Positions 5,699 to 15,898 are shown, numbered from the stretch's first letter. The stretch: 33,622 nt of DNA from Streptococcus caballi DSM 19004 (GCF_000379985.1 NZ_KB904076.1:1-33622); one strand, 5' to 3'. Made by a program: numbers and translations. Notes: generated by a model from the letters alone, not told the origin.

Positions 5699-7713
5699 TA
5701 ATCGAAATTATCCTTCCTCTTAAGATTTTGGACAATCGGTACCCAACGCTGATCTGTTTGCCAATTTTTATCAGAGACGATTTCCACGGCAACACGGCGA
5801 GCCTCTTCTAGGATATTATAATCTTCCACGATGTTAGCCACCTGAAATTCTGGAATACCAGATTGGCGCGTACCAAAAATTTCACCTGACCCCCGCATTT
5901 TGAGATCGGCCTCAGCCAGAACAAAACCATCTGTCGTCTCACACATGGCTTTCATACGTTCTTTCCCGCTTTCCGTTTTAGGGTTGGCAACCAAGATACA
6001 ATAAGACTGTTTATGACCGCGTCCCACACGCCCGCGTAGCTGATGCAGTTGGCTCAGCCCGAAACGGTCAGCATCCATGATTATTATGATAGTAGCATTT
6101 GGAACATTAACTCCAACTTCAATAACGGTTGTTGATACCAAGATTTGCGATTTCTTGTCCTTGAAGTCTTGCATAATCTGATCTTTTTCTTCATTTTTCA
6201 TGCGACCGTGCATGAGGGCGACTGTGGCGCTACCCGCAAAATAGGCAGACAATTCCTCATGTAGAGCGACAGCATTTTTCAAATCAAGTGCCTCTGATTC
6301 CTCAATCAAGGGAGAGATGACATAGGCCTGTGCATCCTTGACCAGCTCCTTTTGAACCCAATCAAGAACGGTATTTAACTGCTCGTGCTTGACCCAGCGC
6401 GTGATAATAGGTTTGCGCCCCGCTGGCATCTCATCAATAATAGAGACATCCATCTCACCAAAGGCGGTGATGGCCAGTGTCCGCGGAATGGGCGTCGCTG
6501 TCATCATAAGCACATCAGGATTCTCACCCTTTTCACGGAAAACACGGCGCTGATTAACCCCGAAACGGTGTTGCTCATCTGTGATGACCAAGCCCAAGTT
6601 GCGATACTGCACAGCATCCTGAATAAGGGCATGCGTCCCCACGACCATGTCCACTGACCCGTCAGCGATGGCAGACAAAGCAGCTTTCTTAACTGCTTCC
6701 TTCATACCAGAGGTCAAAATGGAGATGGATAAGTCTGGAAAGAGCTGTGTCAAGCTTTCAAAATGCTGCTCAGCTAGAATTTCCGTTGGTACCATGAGAG
6801 CTGACTGATAGCCAGCAGTATGGGCTGCATACATAGCTAAACTGGCAATAACCGTTTTCCCCGAACCCACATCTCCCTGCAAAAGGCGGTTCATGTGTGC
6901 TCCGGAGCGCATGTCTGATAGGATTTCCTCCAGACTTCGCTTCTGCGCCCCTGTTAAGGAAAATGGCAGAGCAGTAACCTTATCAGCAACTGCCTGCTGA
7001 TTATAGGCGATAGCAAGTCCATTACTTTCAAATTTATTTTCAGCCTTCAAGACCTGCAGGTTCATCTGGAAGTAAAAGAGTTCTTCAAACTTAATGCGGC
7101 GCAAAGCCTGTTTGTATTCTGCCAAGTCTTTTGGAAAATGCATGGCTCTAGTAGCCTGAGATCGGCTGAGTAGGCGATATCTGTCAATCAGAACTTGTGG
7201 GAGATTTTCTGTCAGCCATTCTACCGCGCCAACCTCAAAAGCTGACTTGATCGCCTTAACCAGTACAGTCTGTGAGATGCCTTTAGCCACTCGATAAACA
7301 GGCTGCATGTCATCTTCAACTTGAGCTAGTATTTTCATGCCAGTCACAGCAGACTTGATTGCATCCCATTTGCCAAAAACCGCAAGATCCTGCCCTAGTT
7401 CTACCTTGTCAGCAAGATAAGGCTGATTAAAAAAACTAATATTGATGACAGCCTCATCCTGCTTGAGTTTGAAAGTCAGACGATTACGCTTGAAGCCATA
7501 ATACTGAACATTAGCAGGCGTGACTACAGTCCCTGTGATGACAGCCTTCTCCCCATTAGCTAAGTCAAAAACGGACTTACTCTTGAAGTCCTCATAGCGA
7601 AAAGGGTAGTAGAGCAGCAAATCCTCAATGGTATAGATGCCTAATTTTTGAAATTTCTCCGCAGACTTGGGACCTAGTCCCTTAAGCTCTGCGATAGGAG
7701 AGTGTAAATTCAT
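5698..7713 (-). CDS. recG: ATP-dependent DNA helicase RecG
   Basis: A full-length 671-residue RecG, which regresses stalled replication forks and processes branched recombination intermediates. The N-terminal wedge/OB domain spans roughly 1-235. Helicase motifs follow: GDVGSGKT (280-287, Walker A), DEQH (379-382, motif II), MMTATPIPRT (motif III), then the C-terminal half with STTVIEVGVNVPNA and QLHQLRGRVGRG (motifs V and VI), and the RecG tail with DLKMRGSGEIFGTRQSG. The ATG follows GAGGAA. A TATAAT (7741-7746, minus) suggests its own promoter, although no good -35 is visible. The stop codon shares its base 5698 with the end of an inverted-repeat element, which therefore also lies where a recG terminator would be expected. 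Confidence 0.97.
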   Translation of the reverse strand: MNLHSPIAELKGLGPKSAEKFQKLGIYTIEDLLLYYPFRYEDFKSKSVFDLANGEKAVITGTVVTPANVQYYGFKRNRLTFKLKQDEAVINISFFNQPYLADKVELGQDLAVFGKWDAIKSAVTGMKILAQVEDDMQPVYRVAKGISQTVLVKAIKSAFEVGAVEWLTENLPQVLIDRYRLLSRSQATRAMHFPKDLAEYKQALRRIKFEELFYFQMNLQVLKAENKFESNGLAIAYNQQAVADKVTALPFSLTGAQKRSLEEILSDMRSGAHMNRLLQGDVGSGKTVIASLAMYAAHTAGYQSALMVPTEILAEQHFESLTQLFPDLSISILTSGMKEAVKKAALSAIADGSVDMVVGTHALIQDAVQYRNLGLVITDEQHRFGVNQRRVFREKGENPDVLMMTATPIPRTLAITAFGEMDVSIIDEMPAGRKPIITRWVKHEQLNTVLDWVQKELVKDAQAYVISPLIEESEALDLKNAVALHEELSAYFAGSATVALMHGRMKNEEKDQIMQDFKDKKSQILVSTTVIEVGVNVPNATIIIIMDADRFGLSQLHQLRGRVGRGHKQSYCILVANPKTESGKERMKAMCETTDGFVLAEADLKMRGSGEIFGTRQSGIPEFQVANIVEDYNILEEARRVAVEIVSDKNWQTDQRWVPIVQNLKRKDNFD

Positions 7714-7762
7714 AGATTCCTCGTTTCGCTTATTAATGACATTATACTATATTTTCAGCATA

Positions 7763-7786
7763 GAAAAAAACCCAAAGTTGGGTTTT
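7763..7786 (-). terminator. Terminator of the muralytic protein gene
   Basis: On the minus strand ACCCAA-CTT-TGGGTT is followed by a run of seven Ts, just past the stop codon. Confidence 0.85.
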
Positions 7787-7806
7787 CATCTTATCTGATT
7801 ATCAAA

Positions 7807-9381
7807 TTATTGATGACCTTTGACATAAGTAAATTGTGCTGCTTGAGCTGCACTGAATGTGCGGTAAGAAATAGTTCCTAAACCAAGAACGTTTGATTCT
7901 GAAATCAGAATGGATCCATCTTCCTTAACTTCTTCGACAAAGGCTACGTGGCCATAAGTCCCATCAGCGCCAGCTTGACCTGGCAAGAATGACAAAGCTG
8001 TACCAACTTCTGGCTTGTGACTTGTTTCATAACCAGCCTTGAATTGCCAATCACCACCATTCCCCATGAAGGCATCAAAGTTGATGTTGAATTCCTTAGC
8101 ACGGTTATAAACATACCAAGTACATTGTCCCCAAGGGTATGAAGCTGTGAGATAAGTTGATGAGTTTACAGGTCTTGAAATGCTATAACCCGCTGGAACA
8201 TTAACAACGCTGGCAACTCCTGCCAAGTTAACTTGTTTAAGCTCTTCAGGGATAGCAGGCGTTCCACCATGCTCATCAATCCATTTATCAATAGCTTTCA
8301 TGGTTTCTGCACGACGTTTACCAGTACCTGAAGCGTCCGTGAAATAAACGCCGCCATCAATGAAAGTATTGAGCATACCATTAGCTAATTTTTGAGCCTT
8401 CTGGTCTTGAATTTGGAAGCTGAGGTTTTTATTTTTAATAATGGTTTCCTTAGTTAAAGCACGAACGGCCACCTCATCATTGTATTGGTTGGCATTATTC
8501 GGATTGGAATCAAACGCTCCATATCCAAACATGTTAGCACCTGGCGCTGTTGCAACACCTGCAGTCCCTAATGAACTTTCGGCAATGGCAATGGCAAGAA
8601 TAGCACGAACATCAAGTCCACTCTCCTTTTCCCACTCTAACAATTTAGCACCATTGATACGTTTAGAATCATAGGCAATACCTGTAGAAGCAAGGTAGCC
8701 GTCTAACTGCTCTGCCGTAATTCCATAACGATGCGCTAGAAGATTGTGGCTGTAAGCGTCACTGCCAGACCAATGCTCAACATAGAAAGCCTGATTTAAA
8801 GCAATATACTTAGACAAATCTACATAGCTATCATCAAAACTTCCTGTTGTTGCAACCGCATTTGTATTGAGCTGAGGCTGACTGACCGCTACTTCTGATG
8901 CCTTTTGTTCAGTAGCTGATGAGACCGATGCAGCTGGATTCAATGTTGTTTGACTTTGTGACTTATCAGTACCTGATGAACTTGCCGTCGTTGTGGATGA
9001 ACTTGTAGCGGTTGAAGAAGCTACCGTTGAACTTGGACTGGTTGACGAACTGGCTACTGTCGAGCTAGACTGACTAGTCTCTTCATCAGATGTTGATGTT
9101 GTCGTTTCAGATGGAGCCACTGAACTAGACTGAGTTGTTGGTGGCGTTTCCTGGGTTGAGGAAGACTCTGCTGGACTAGCTGTGTTTTCCGTCACATTAC
9201 TTTCTGTTATAACTGGGTCAGAAGATTCTGTTCTTGTTTCAGACTCTTCAGTAGACACAGATGTTTCAGTGATTGCTTGCGAACTATTTGTATCAATAGT
9301 TTCCGCAAAAACTGTTAAAGGCAAGCTATTTGAAAAAATCAAAGCAAGTATCACCGCTGATGTAATTGCTTTATTCTTCAT
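7807..9381 (-). CDS. Secreted peptidoglycan hydrolase: glucosaminidase-like plus CHAP domain
   Basis: The 524-residue protein starts with a signal peptide (1-26, cleavage after VFA). Residues ~30-170 are an extremely Ser/Thr-rich, low-complexity linker. Residues ~180-375 look like a glucosaminidase/lysozyme-type domain with the probable acid in IAIAESSLG (E268). Residues ~408-524 form a CHAP amidase/endopeptidase domain with C420 (WGQCTWYVY), H478 (YGHVAFVEE) and the polar residue in ISESN (495-497). It has no LPXTG or LysM. It should act outside the cell on peptidoglycan, in cell separation or wall turnover (family knowledge). GAGGTG precedes the ATG and TATAAT lies at 9421-9426 (minus). The gene is monocistronic between recG and alr. 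Exact bond specificity is unknown. Confidence 0.85.
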   Translation of the reverse strand: MKNKAITSAVILALIFSNSLPLTVFAETIDTNSSQAITETSVSTEESETRTESSDPVITESNVTENTASPAESSSTQETPPTTQSSSVAPSETTTSTSDEETSQSSSTVASSSTSPSSTVASSTATSSSTTTASSSGTDKSQSQTTLNPAASVSSATEQKASEVAVSQPQLNTNAVATTGSFDDSYVDLSKYIALNQAFYVEHWSGSDAYSHNLLAHRYGITAEQLDGYLASTGIAYDSKRINGAKLLEWEKESGLDVRAILAIAIAESSLGTAGVATAPGANMFGYGAFDSNPNNANQYNDEVAVRALTKETIIKNKNLSFQIQDQKAQKLANGMLNTFIDGGVYFTDASGTGKRRAETMKAIDKWIDEHGGTPAIPEELKQVNLAGVASVVNVPAGYSISRPVNSSTYLTASYPWGQCTWYVYNRAKEFNINFDAFMGNGGDWQFKAGYETSHKPEVGTALSFLPGQAGADGTYGHVAFVEEVKEDGSILISESNVLGLGTISYRTFSAAQAAQFTYVKGHQ

Positions 9382-9420
9382 CTTGACACCTCTTTCTAAA
9401 CAATGTATACTATCTCATTT

Positions 9421-9426
9421 ATTATA
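9421..9426 (-). promoter_or_regulatory. -10 box of the muralytic protein gene
   Basis: A perfect TATAAT lies about 40 nt before the ATG; the -35 region is poor. Confidence 0.4.
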
Positions 9427-9464
9427 GCATATTATTGTAGAACATTCTAATAATTGGATTTTAA

Positions 9465-10565
9465 TTAATAAATTCTAGGTATGCGATCGCTCAGCAAACA
9501 AAGGACTTCGTAATTAATTGTTTGTTTATACTGAGCTAGATCTGTTGCAGAGACGCTATTGTCCCCACTTCCACCGATCAAAGTTACCTTGGTACCCAGA
9601 GTATATTTTTTAGGCAGATGGATGGTAATCTGATCCATGGAAACACGGCCAACAATTGGACAGAAATGCCCATCAACTAAAACCGAAAACCCTTGCAGAT
9701 CTCGGGTCCAACCGTCCGCATAGCCAATAGGCACTGTTCCAATGTACTCCTCCCCAGATGTGGTGTAGGTTGCTCCATAGCCAATATCTGCACCTGCTTC
9801 TAGTTTTTTGACATGAACCAGACTGGACTCCAAACTAAGTGCAGGCTTAAGTGGAAAGGGAAGCTCTAGCTCCCTTCCACTGGGATTTAAACCATACATA
9901 ACAATACCGAGACGAACTGCATTGAAAATAGTTTCACTATGCCATATACTGGTGGCTGAATTGGAAGCATGAACTAAATCCGGTTTATAGGCCAGATTGT
10001 CAACTAACTCACTAAAAAAGCTAAACTGTTGCTCAAATTTATCCAGGTCGGCTTCGTCTGCTGTCGCAAAATGAGTAAAAATTCCTTCCACATGACAACC
10101 CTGCTCATTCAATTTAGCAATCACCTGATCGGCTTCTGACAAGCTTCTCACACCTATTCGTCCCATTCCTGAATCCACTTTAAGATGAACAGATAAACCA
10201 GATAAATCAATTTGAGTTGCTATTGCCAGATTGACCCATCCCATGCTGGCAACCGTAACTGTAATCTGATATTTTTTTGCTAAAACAATTTCCTCGGGCA
10301 TGATAACTCCCAAGATTAGGATGAACTCTGTAATACCTGATTCTCGGAGTTCAATGGCTTCGTCAATATTTGACACACAAAAGCCATCCACAAGCGATCT
10401 AATGTGCTGAGCAACTTGTACAGCCCCATGACCATAAGCATTAGCCTTAACTACCGCAAAAGTCTTTTTTCCAGCTGGAATATGAGCCTGCACAGATTTA
10501 ATATTCTGACTAATAGCCTCTAAATCTATCAGTGCCCTAGTTGGGCGATGTAAACTTGAAATCAT
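9465..10565 (-). CDS. alr: Alanine racemase
   Basis: This 366-residue PLP enzyme interconverts L- and D-alanine, supplying D-Ala for peptidoglycan and teichoic acids. The PLP lysine is K40 in [10 protein letters not shown] and the opposite catalytic tyrosine is Y263 in [15 protein letters not shown] near the C-terminus is the expected substrate-site block. Length is normal. The start ATG overlaps the acpS stop as ATGA, so the two genes are translationally coupled and form an operon. The pairing acpS-alr between the DAHP synthase genes and recG is a conserved streptococcal arrangement. Confidence 0.97.
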   Translation of the reverse strand: MISSLHRPTRALIDLEAISQNIKSVQAHIPAGKKTFAVVKANAYGHGAVQVAQHIRSLVDGFCVSNIDEAIELRESGITEFILILGVIMPEEIVLAKKYQITVTVASMGWVNLAIATQIDLSGLSVHLKVDSGMGRIGVRSLSEADQVIAKLNEQGCHVEGIFTHFATADEADLDKFEQQFSFFSELVDNLAYKPDLVHASNSATSIWHSETIFNAVRLGIVMYGLNPSGRELELPFPLKPALSLESSLVHVKKLEAGADIGYGATYTTSGEEYIGTVPIGYADGWTRDLQGFSVLVDGHFCPIVGRVSMDQITIHLPKKYTLGTKVTLIGGSGDNSVSATDLAQYKQTINYEVLCLLSDRIPRIY

Positions 10566-10921
10566 GCGTCTTCCTCCAAAATAATACTGGCTTGAACAAA
10601 ATTTCCACTATGAGATAGGGAAATGAGAACTCTCCCCTCAAAAGGAGAGCGTGTCACTTGCGGAGCACCCTTCTCATTATTGAGTATCTCAATATCCTGA
10701 AAGCCAAGTTCGCCAATCCCTGTTCCCATGGCTTTAGAAAAGGCCTCCTTGCCTGACCACCTTCCCGCTAAAAATTCAATCTGACGTTTATGGGAAGAAA
10801 TACCTTCAAAAACACGCAATTCATTTTCTGTCAAAACTCGCTTAGCAAATCCTTTGTTTCTTTGATAGGCGCGCTCAACACTGCTCATTTCTTGCAAGTC
10901 AATCCCGTGACCAATAATCAT
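10562..10921 (-). CDS. acpS: Holo-[acyl-carrier-protein] synthase
   Basis: The 119-residue protein transfers 4'-phosphopantetheine from CoA to ACP. The metal-binding residues are D8 in GHGIDLQE and E59 in [13 protein letters not shown], and the C-terminal ISLSHSG motif is present. Length is normal for bacterial AcpS. Its stop overlaps the alr start by four bases. The 135-bp leader holds a TATAAT at 10979-10984 (minus) and a trace of the inverted-repeat element described at 5600-5698. Confidence 0.96.
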   Translation of the reverse strand: MIIGHGIDLQEMSSVERAYQRNKGFAKRVLTENELRVFEGISSHKRQIEFLAGRWSGKEAFSKAMGTGIGELGFQDIEILNNEKGAPQVTRSPFEGRVLISLSHSGNFVQASIILEEDA

Positions 10922-10947
10922 TTTTATTCCTCAAAATGTCTTATAAA

Positions 10948-10962
10948 TTTCTTTGAGTATTA
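10948..10962. repeat. Solo end of the MITE-like element upstream of acpS
   Basis: Read on the minus strand TAATACTCAAAGAAA is identical to the end that abuts recG. No partner end is found at the right distance, so this is a remnant or chance match. It lies in the acpS leader. Confidence 0.35.
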
Positions 10963-10978
10963 AAAACACTCTCTCATT

Positions 10979-10984
10979 ATTATA
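10979..10984 (-). promoter_or_regulatory. -10 box for acpS-alr
   Basis: Perfect TATAAT about 58 nt before the acpS ATG; the -35 is not convincing. Confidence 0.4.
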
Positions 10985-11019
10985 CTCTTTTTTGATATTT
11001 AAACCATAAAATAGGGAAA

Positions 11020-11040
11020 GGTCAGGAAAACATCCCGACC
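11020..11040 (-). terminator. Possible terminator of the DAHP synthase pair
   Basis: GGTC-GGG and CC-GACC arms form a stem about 15 nt past the stop codon, followed on the minus strand by TTTCCCTATTTT. The U run is interrupted. Confidence 0.4.
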
Positions 11041-11055
11041 TCATATTCATCCAAT

Positions 11056-12111
11056 TTAAAAAAGAAGCTCTTCAAAAGAATCATGACTTAGCGTGGCATG
11101 AATTTCACGAATAAGTTGTTCTGTTTTTTCCCAGCCAAGACATGGGTCTGTGATAGATTTACCAAATACTTCTGGTGTGTTTTGACGACCATCTTCTAAG
11201 TAAGATTCAATCATGAAACCACGAACGTACTTATTAATCTTATCACTCCAATCACGATTAATCAATGTTTGACGAACGATACGAATTTGTTCAAGGTAAT
11301 TTTTCCCTGAATTATCATGATTGGTATCAACAACGATAAATGGATTTTCTAAGCCCATTTTCTCATAAAGTTCAATAGCTTTCAACAAATCATCATAGTA
11401 ATAATTCGGTTCATTTTCGCCATGTTCATTCGTTGCTCCACGAAGAATCGCGTGTGCCAATGGATTTCCGTCAGTATCAACTTCAGCGTTATGATAAATA
11501 AAGTTTTGTTTATTTTGTGCGGCATAAATACCGTTAAACATGACGTTCAAGTTACCTGAAGTCGGATTTTTCATACCTGTCGGAACATCAATACCTGATG
11601 CCACAAAACGATGTTCTTGATCCTCAACAGAACGTGCACCAATAGCATGATAAGAAACCAAGTCATCTACCAATGGAAGATTTGCTGGATAAAGCATCTC
11701 ATCTGCTGTTGTTAAGCCAGTTTCTGTGATAACACGATAGTGAAGATGACGAACCGCAGCAATACCATTGATAAGATCAGGCAATTTTGAGGTATCAGGC
11801 TGGTGCATCAAGCCCTTATAACCGTCACCATTTGTACGTGGTTTTGCTGTATAAACACGCATAACGATAAAGATTTTATCTTTGACTTCCTCTTGAAGTT
11901 TCGCTAAGCGGTTAGCGTATTCAAGAACAGCCTCTTCATTATCAGATGAACAAGGACCGATAACCAAAAGGATACGATTGTCCTCACCTGTGATGATTTT
12001 TGCCAATTCTGCATCACGCGCAGCTTTCTTAGCAAGAAAATCACCTTCTAATTTTGAAAGTTCTTTTACCTGTGCAATATCAATTTTTGCACTTTTTTGA
12101 TGTATTCCCAT
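11056..12111 (-). CDS. aroG: 3-deoxy-7-phosphoheptulonate (DAHP) synthase, downstream copy
   Basis: This 351-residue class I (AroFGH type) DAHP synthase condenses phosphoenolpyruvate with erythrose-4-phosphate, the first step of the shikimate pathway. Conserved blocks are VIGPCSS, KPRTNGDGYKGL, IGARSVEDQEHR, PTGMKNPTSG and FGKSITDPCLGW. It begins 3 nt after the stop of a close paralogue, so both are read from one promoter (13186-13213) and this start is probably translationally coupled; its own ribosome site (AGGTAA) is weak. The two copies are alike almost throughout and differ most at the N-terminus and C-terminus, where this one ends DSFEELLF. Paralogues of this enzyme often differ in the aromatic amino acid that inhibits them; which applies here is not visible. 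Confidence 0.94.
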   Translation of the reverse strand: MGIHQKSAKIDIAQVKELSKLEGDFLAKKAARDAELAKIITGEDNRILLVIGPCSSDNEEAVLEYANRLAKLQEEVKDKIFIVMRVYTAKPRTNGDGYKGLMHQPDTSKLPDLINGIAAVRHLHYRVITETGLTTADEMLYPANLPLVDDLVSYHAIGARSVEDQEHRFVASGIDVPTGMKNPTSGNLNVMFNGIYAAQNKQNFIYHNAEVDTDGNPLAHAILRGATNEHGENEPNYYYDDLLKAIELYEKMGLENPFIVVDTNHDNSGKNYLEQIRIVRQTLINRDWSDKINKYVRGFMIESYLEDGRQNTPEVFGKSITDPCLGWEKTEQLIREIHATLSHDSFEELLF

Positions 12112-12114
12112 AGA

Positions 12115-13146
12115 TTATTTACCTAATGTGTCATAAATTTCGTGAACAAGTTGTGCTGTATTTTCCCAACCAAGACATGGGTCTGTAATAGATTTACCAA
12201 ATACTTCTGGCGTATCTTGACGACCGTCCTCTAAGTAAGATTCAATCATGAAACCACGAACATATTTGTTAATCTTTTCATTCCAATCGCGGTTAATCAA
12301 AGTTTGACGGACGATACGAACTTGTTCTAAATATTGTTTACCTGAATTATCATGATTGGTATCAATAACGATAAATGGATTTTCTAAGCCCATGTTTTCA
12401 TATTGCTCAATCGTATCGATAACATTGTCATAATAATAATTTGGTACATTTTTACCATACTCATTAGTTGCACCACGAAGGATTGCGTGTGCTAATGGGT
12501 TACCTGATGTTTCAACTTCTTCGCCGTTAAATAGGAAAGATTGCTTGTTTTGCGCAGCATAAATACCATTAAACATAACGTTCAAGTTACCTGATGTTGG
12601 GTTTTTCATTCCTGTTGGAACACTGATACCTGATGCCACAAAACGGTGCTGCTGGTCCTCAACAGAACGCGCACCAATAGCAATATAAGAAACTAAGTCA
12701 TCAACCAATGGAAGATTTTCAGGATAAAGCATCTCATCTGCTGTTGTCAATCCTGTCTCTGAAATAACGCGATAATGAAGGTTACGTACAGCCTTGATAC
12801 CATTAATCAAGCTTGGTGCTTCTGACGTATCAGGTTGGTGCATCAAGCCTTTGTAGCCATCACCATTTGTACGTGGTTTTGCTGTATAGACACGCATAAC
12901 CATAAAGACACGATCTTTAACTTCTTCTTGAAGTTTCGCCAAACGGTGTGCATATTCAAGAACAGCCTCTTCATTATCAGATGAGCAAGGACCTATGACC
13001 AAAAGAATACGATCATCTTCACCTTTAATAATAGCTTCTAGTTCACGATCACGTGCTTCTTTTTGAGCTAAAACTTCACCTGTTAAGGCAGATTCTTCCT
13101 TGAGAGCATCGAAATTAATCTTTTTACTTGTTGCTTTAAATGACAT
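12115..13146 (-). CDS. aroG: DAHP synthase, upstream copy
   Basis: A 343-residue paralogue of the next gene with the same motifs: VIGPCSS, KPRTNGDGYKGL, IGARSVEDQQHR, PTGMKNPTSG and FGKSITDPCLGW. It has the stronger translation start (AGGAGAGG, 8 nt before ATG) and its own sigma-70 promoter, and is therefore probably the leading gene of a two-gene operon separate from secA. The sequence around residues 190-235 differs from its partner, which could reflect different feedback sensitivity (inference). Confidence 0.94.
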   Translation of the reverse strand: MSFKATSKKINFDALKEESALTGEVLAQKEARDRELEAIIKGEDDRILLVIGPCSSDNEEAVLEYAHRLAKLQEEVKDRVFMVMRVYTAKPRTNGDGYKGLMHQPDTSEAPSLINGIKAVRNLHYRVISETGLTTADEMLYPENLPLVDDLVSYIAIGARSVEDQQHRFVASGISVPTGMKNPTSGNLNVMFNGIYAAQNKQSFLFNGEEVETSGNPLAHAILRGATNEYGKNVPNYYYDNVIDTIEQYENMGLENPFIVIDTNHDNSGKQYLEQVRIVRQTLINRDWNEKINKYVRGFMIESYLEDGRQDTPEVFGKSITDPCLGWENTAQLVHEIYDTLGK

Positions 13147-13185
13147 GAATTTTCCTCTCCTGAATAGAAACTTTAGATTTTTTAC

Positions 13186-13213
13186 ATTATACCATTTTCA
13201 GGCGGGTTTTCAA
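13186..13213 (-). promoter_or_regulatory. Promoter of the DAHP synthase operon
   Basis: TTGAAA (13208-13213) and a perfect TATAAT (13186-13191) are 16 nt apart on the minus strand. Confidence 0.7.
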
Positions 13214-13243
13214 TTGATTTTTCAGAATTTTCTATCGGCTTTT

Positions 13244-15772
13244 TTAAAATTGTTTGCGACCATGGCAATTTTTGAATTTTTTACCAGAGCCACATGGGCA
13301 TCTGTCGTTGCGCTTGACATTCGAGAAATCAATACCTGAAGCATCAACTGCATCTACTTGCTGTGCTGCAATATTCTTCTCAGCCGTTGTCGTTGTATGA
13401 CTTGTTACGCGTTCACGTTCTTGTTCATGAATTTGAGCCTTCATCATAGTGCGTGTCACATCAAACTCAATAGCTCCAATCATATCTTGGAACATACGGA
13501 AACCTTCTGCTTGATATTCAACGACAGGATTATTTTGGGCATAACCACGCAAACCAACTGAACTCCGCAACTGATCCAGAGCATCAATATGGTCTGTCCA
13601 TTTATTGTCCACAACCATCAAAATCAGAACTTTTTGGAACTCACGAATAGCTTCTTCATCACGTAATTTGCTGATTTGGCTGTTATAAACAGCTGAAGCA
13701 AGATCGTACAAATAATCCTTAATTTCTGCATCTTTCAAACCTTCAAGATCTGATAGGCTAATACTATCTTCTGAGACGATATTAGAACTTGCAAAACGCA
13801 AGATAGCTTTCAAAGCCTCTGGGCGCTCTGAGCGACTATGAGCATCTACTGCTCGGTCAATGGTGCGCTTAATCATAGCCTTAATTTCAGGACCAAGGTC
13901 ACGGTCAGCAGTAATAACATCACGACGTTCAGCATAGATAATTTCGCGTTGTTCACGCATAACATCATCATACTGCAAGACCTGTTTACGCGTATCATAG
14001 TTATTACCTTCAACACGTTTTTGAGCAGATTCAACCTGACGCGTCAGCATACGTGATTTGATGACAGCATCTTCTTCATCCAAGTTCATACGATCTAAGA
14101 AAGCCTTAATGCGGTCTGAACCGAATCGGCGCATAAGTTCATCTTCCAATGACAAGTAAAACTGTGACTCACCTGGATCGCCTTGACGACCTGAACGTCC
14201 GCGTAGCTGATTATCGATTCGACGGCTTTCGTGACGTTCTGTACCAATAACACAAAGTCCGCCAAGTTCACGGACGCCTTCTCCTAACTTGATATCAGTA
14301 CCACGACCAGCCATGTTGGTAGCAATGGTAACTGCACCGCGTTGACCAGCATTCATGATGATTTGCGCTTCTTTGAAATGATTTTTAGCATTCAAAACTT
14401 CGTGCGGAATACCAGCTTCAACTAATTTTTTAGAAATCAAATCAGAGGTTTCAACCGCAACTGTACCAACTAGAACAGGTTGTCCTTTTTCATGGCGAGC
14501 CTTGACATCTGCAACAACTGCTCGGAATTTAGAATCAAGCGTTGGATAAAGAAGATCGGCGTGATCAATACGAGCCACAGGGCGGTTGGTTGGAATTGGA
14601 ATAACGCGCATGTTGTAAACCTCGCGGAATTCTTCTTCTTCTGTCTTGGCTGTACCAGTCATACCTGCCAATTTCTTATACATGCGGAACATGTTTTGAT
14701 AAGTGATTGAGGCGCTTGTCTTAGATTCCTCTTGAATTGGCACATTTTCCTTAGCTTCGATAGCTTGGTGGAGGCCATCAGAGAAACGACGACCTTCCAT
14801 TGTACGACCTGTAAATTGGTCAACAATCAAAATTTCTTGATCTTCACTGACTACATAGTCAATATCAAGAAGCATGATATAGTTAGCGCGCAGCGCATTG
14901 TCAATATAATGAGTCAGTGCAACATTGTCCAAATCATAAAGATTTTCCAAGTGGAAATAATCTTCTGCCTTATCAATTCCCGCGTCATTTAAACCGATTG
15001 TCTTCGTAGGGACGTCAATAACATAGTCATCTTTAGTTAAGGTTTTGACAAACATGTCTGCACGAACATAAAGTTGATTAGTCTCTGAACTAACTGGGCC
15101 AGAAACAATCAGTGGTGTACGAGCTTCGTCAATAAGAACAGAATCTACTTCATCGACCAAGGCAAAATTTAGTGGGCGCTGAACCATATCTTCTGCACGA
15201 ACAACCATGTTATCACGAAGATAGTCAAAGCCAACTTCTGAGTTAGTTGAATAGGTGATATCACAATTATAAGCTTCGCGCTTTTCAAATGGAGATTTAG
15301 CAGCTAAGTTAATACCGACCGACAGACCTAGCCAGCTATAAACCTCCCCCATCTCCGTCGCATCACGTGTGGAAAGGTATTCATTGACAGTGATAACATG
15401 AACCCCTTTGCCAGCAAGAGCGTTGAGATAAACAGGCATGGTGGCAGTTAAAGTTTTACCTTCACCAGTACGCATTTCTGGAACATCACCGTGGTGCATG
15501 ACAATCCCACCCATGATTTGAACACGGTAAGGATAAAGTCCTAGTACACGTTTAGCTGCTTCTCGAACAACCGCAAAAGCTTCTGGAAGAAGGGCATCTA
15601 GGCTTTCTCCTTTTTGGTAGCGCTCCTTAAATTCTGGCGTCTTAGCTTGTAATTGTTCATCAGTTAAATTAGCCATTTCCTCAGCATAAGATTCAACTTT
15701 CTTCGCTGTTTTTTCTAATTTTCTTAATTCACCTTTGTCATTTTCAATGACTGTTTTTAGAATATTTGCCAT
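13244..15772 (-). CDS. secA: Preprotein translocase ATPase SecA
   Basis: SecA powers Sec-dependent export through SecYEG. I place the start at the ATG giving [16 protein letters not shown], because AAAGGA lies 7 nt upstream; a start 27 nt further up (non-ATG) has no ribosome site. The product is then 842 residues. Visible are [17 protein letters not shown] (Walker A), [20 protein letters not shown] (DEAD motif II and beyond), [10 protein letters not shown] and [13 protein letters not shown] in the second motor domain, and the C-terminal zinc-binding [14 protein letters not shown] that contacts SecB or membrane lipids in other bacteria. It is the housekeeping SecA1 type, not the accessory SecA2. 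It has its own promoter. Confidence 0.97.
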   Translation of the reverse strand: MANILKTVIENDKGELRKLEKTAKKVESYAEEMANLTDEQLQAKTPEFKERYQKGESLDALLPEAFAVVREAAKRVLGLYPYRVQIMGGIVMHHGDVPEMRTGEGKTLTATMPVYLNALAGKGVHVITVNEYLSTRDATEMGEVYSWLGLSVGINLAAKSPFEKREAYNCDITYSTNSEVGFDYLRDNMVVRAEDMVQRPLNFALVDEVDSVLIDEARTPLIVSGPVSSETNQLYVRADMFVKTLTKDDYVIDVPTKTIGLNDAGIDKAEDYFHLENLYDLDNVALTHYIDNALRANYIMLLDIDYVVSEDQEILIVDQFTGRTMEGRRFSDGLHQAIEAKENVPIQEESKTSASITYQNMFRMYKKLAGMTGTAKTEEEEFREVYNMRVIPIPTNRPVARIDHADLLYPTLDSKFRAVVADVKARHEKGQPVLVGTVAVETSDLISKKLVEAGIPHEVLNAKNHFKEAQIIMNAGQRGAVTIATNMAGRGTDIKLGEGVRELGGLCVIGTERHESRRIDNQLRGRSGRQGDPGESQFYLSLEDELMRRFGSDRIKAFLDRMNLDEEDAVIKSRMLTRQVESAQKRVEGNNYDTRKQVLQYDDVMREQREIIYAERRDVITADRDLGPEIKAMIKRTIDRAVDAHSRSERPEALKAILRFASSNIVSEDSISLSDLEGLKDAEIKDYLYDLASAVYNSQISKLRDEEAIREFQKVLILMVVDNKWTDHIDALDQLRSSVGLRGYAQNNPVVEYQAEGFRMFQDMIGAIEFDVTRTMMKAQIHEQERERVTSHTTTTAEKNIAAQQVDAVDASGIDFSNVKRNDRCPCGSGKKFKNCHGRKQF

Positions 15773-15802
15773 CCTAATTCCTTTCGATAGTCTTATCAAG
15801 CT

Positions 15803-15831
15803 ATTTTATCATATTTTATATGAAGCTTCAA
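15803..15831 (-). promoter_or_regulatory. Promoter of secA
   Basis: TTGAAG (15826-15831) and TAAAAT (15803-15808) with a 17-nt spacer on the minus strand. Confidence 0.55.
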
Positions 15832-15861
15832 GAAATGACAGGTGGTCTGTCAAGCTCATCT

Positions 15862-15884
15862 AAAAAAGCCAGAGCTTTCTGACT
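15862..15884 (-). terminator. Terminator of manA
   Basis: On the minus strand AGTCAGA-AAGC-TCTGGCT (one G-U pair) is followed by six Ts, 15 nt past the stop. Confidence 0.75.
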
Positions 15885-15898
15885 TTCTCGCTTAATTT

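Noticed and set aside
9000..9300. A repetitive-looking tract that might be a tandem repeat array
   Set aside because: It is the coding sequence for the Ser/Thr-rich linker of the muralytic protein; no exact repeat unit recurs, only similar codons.
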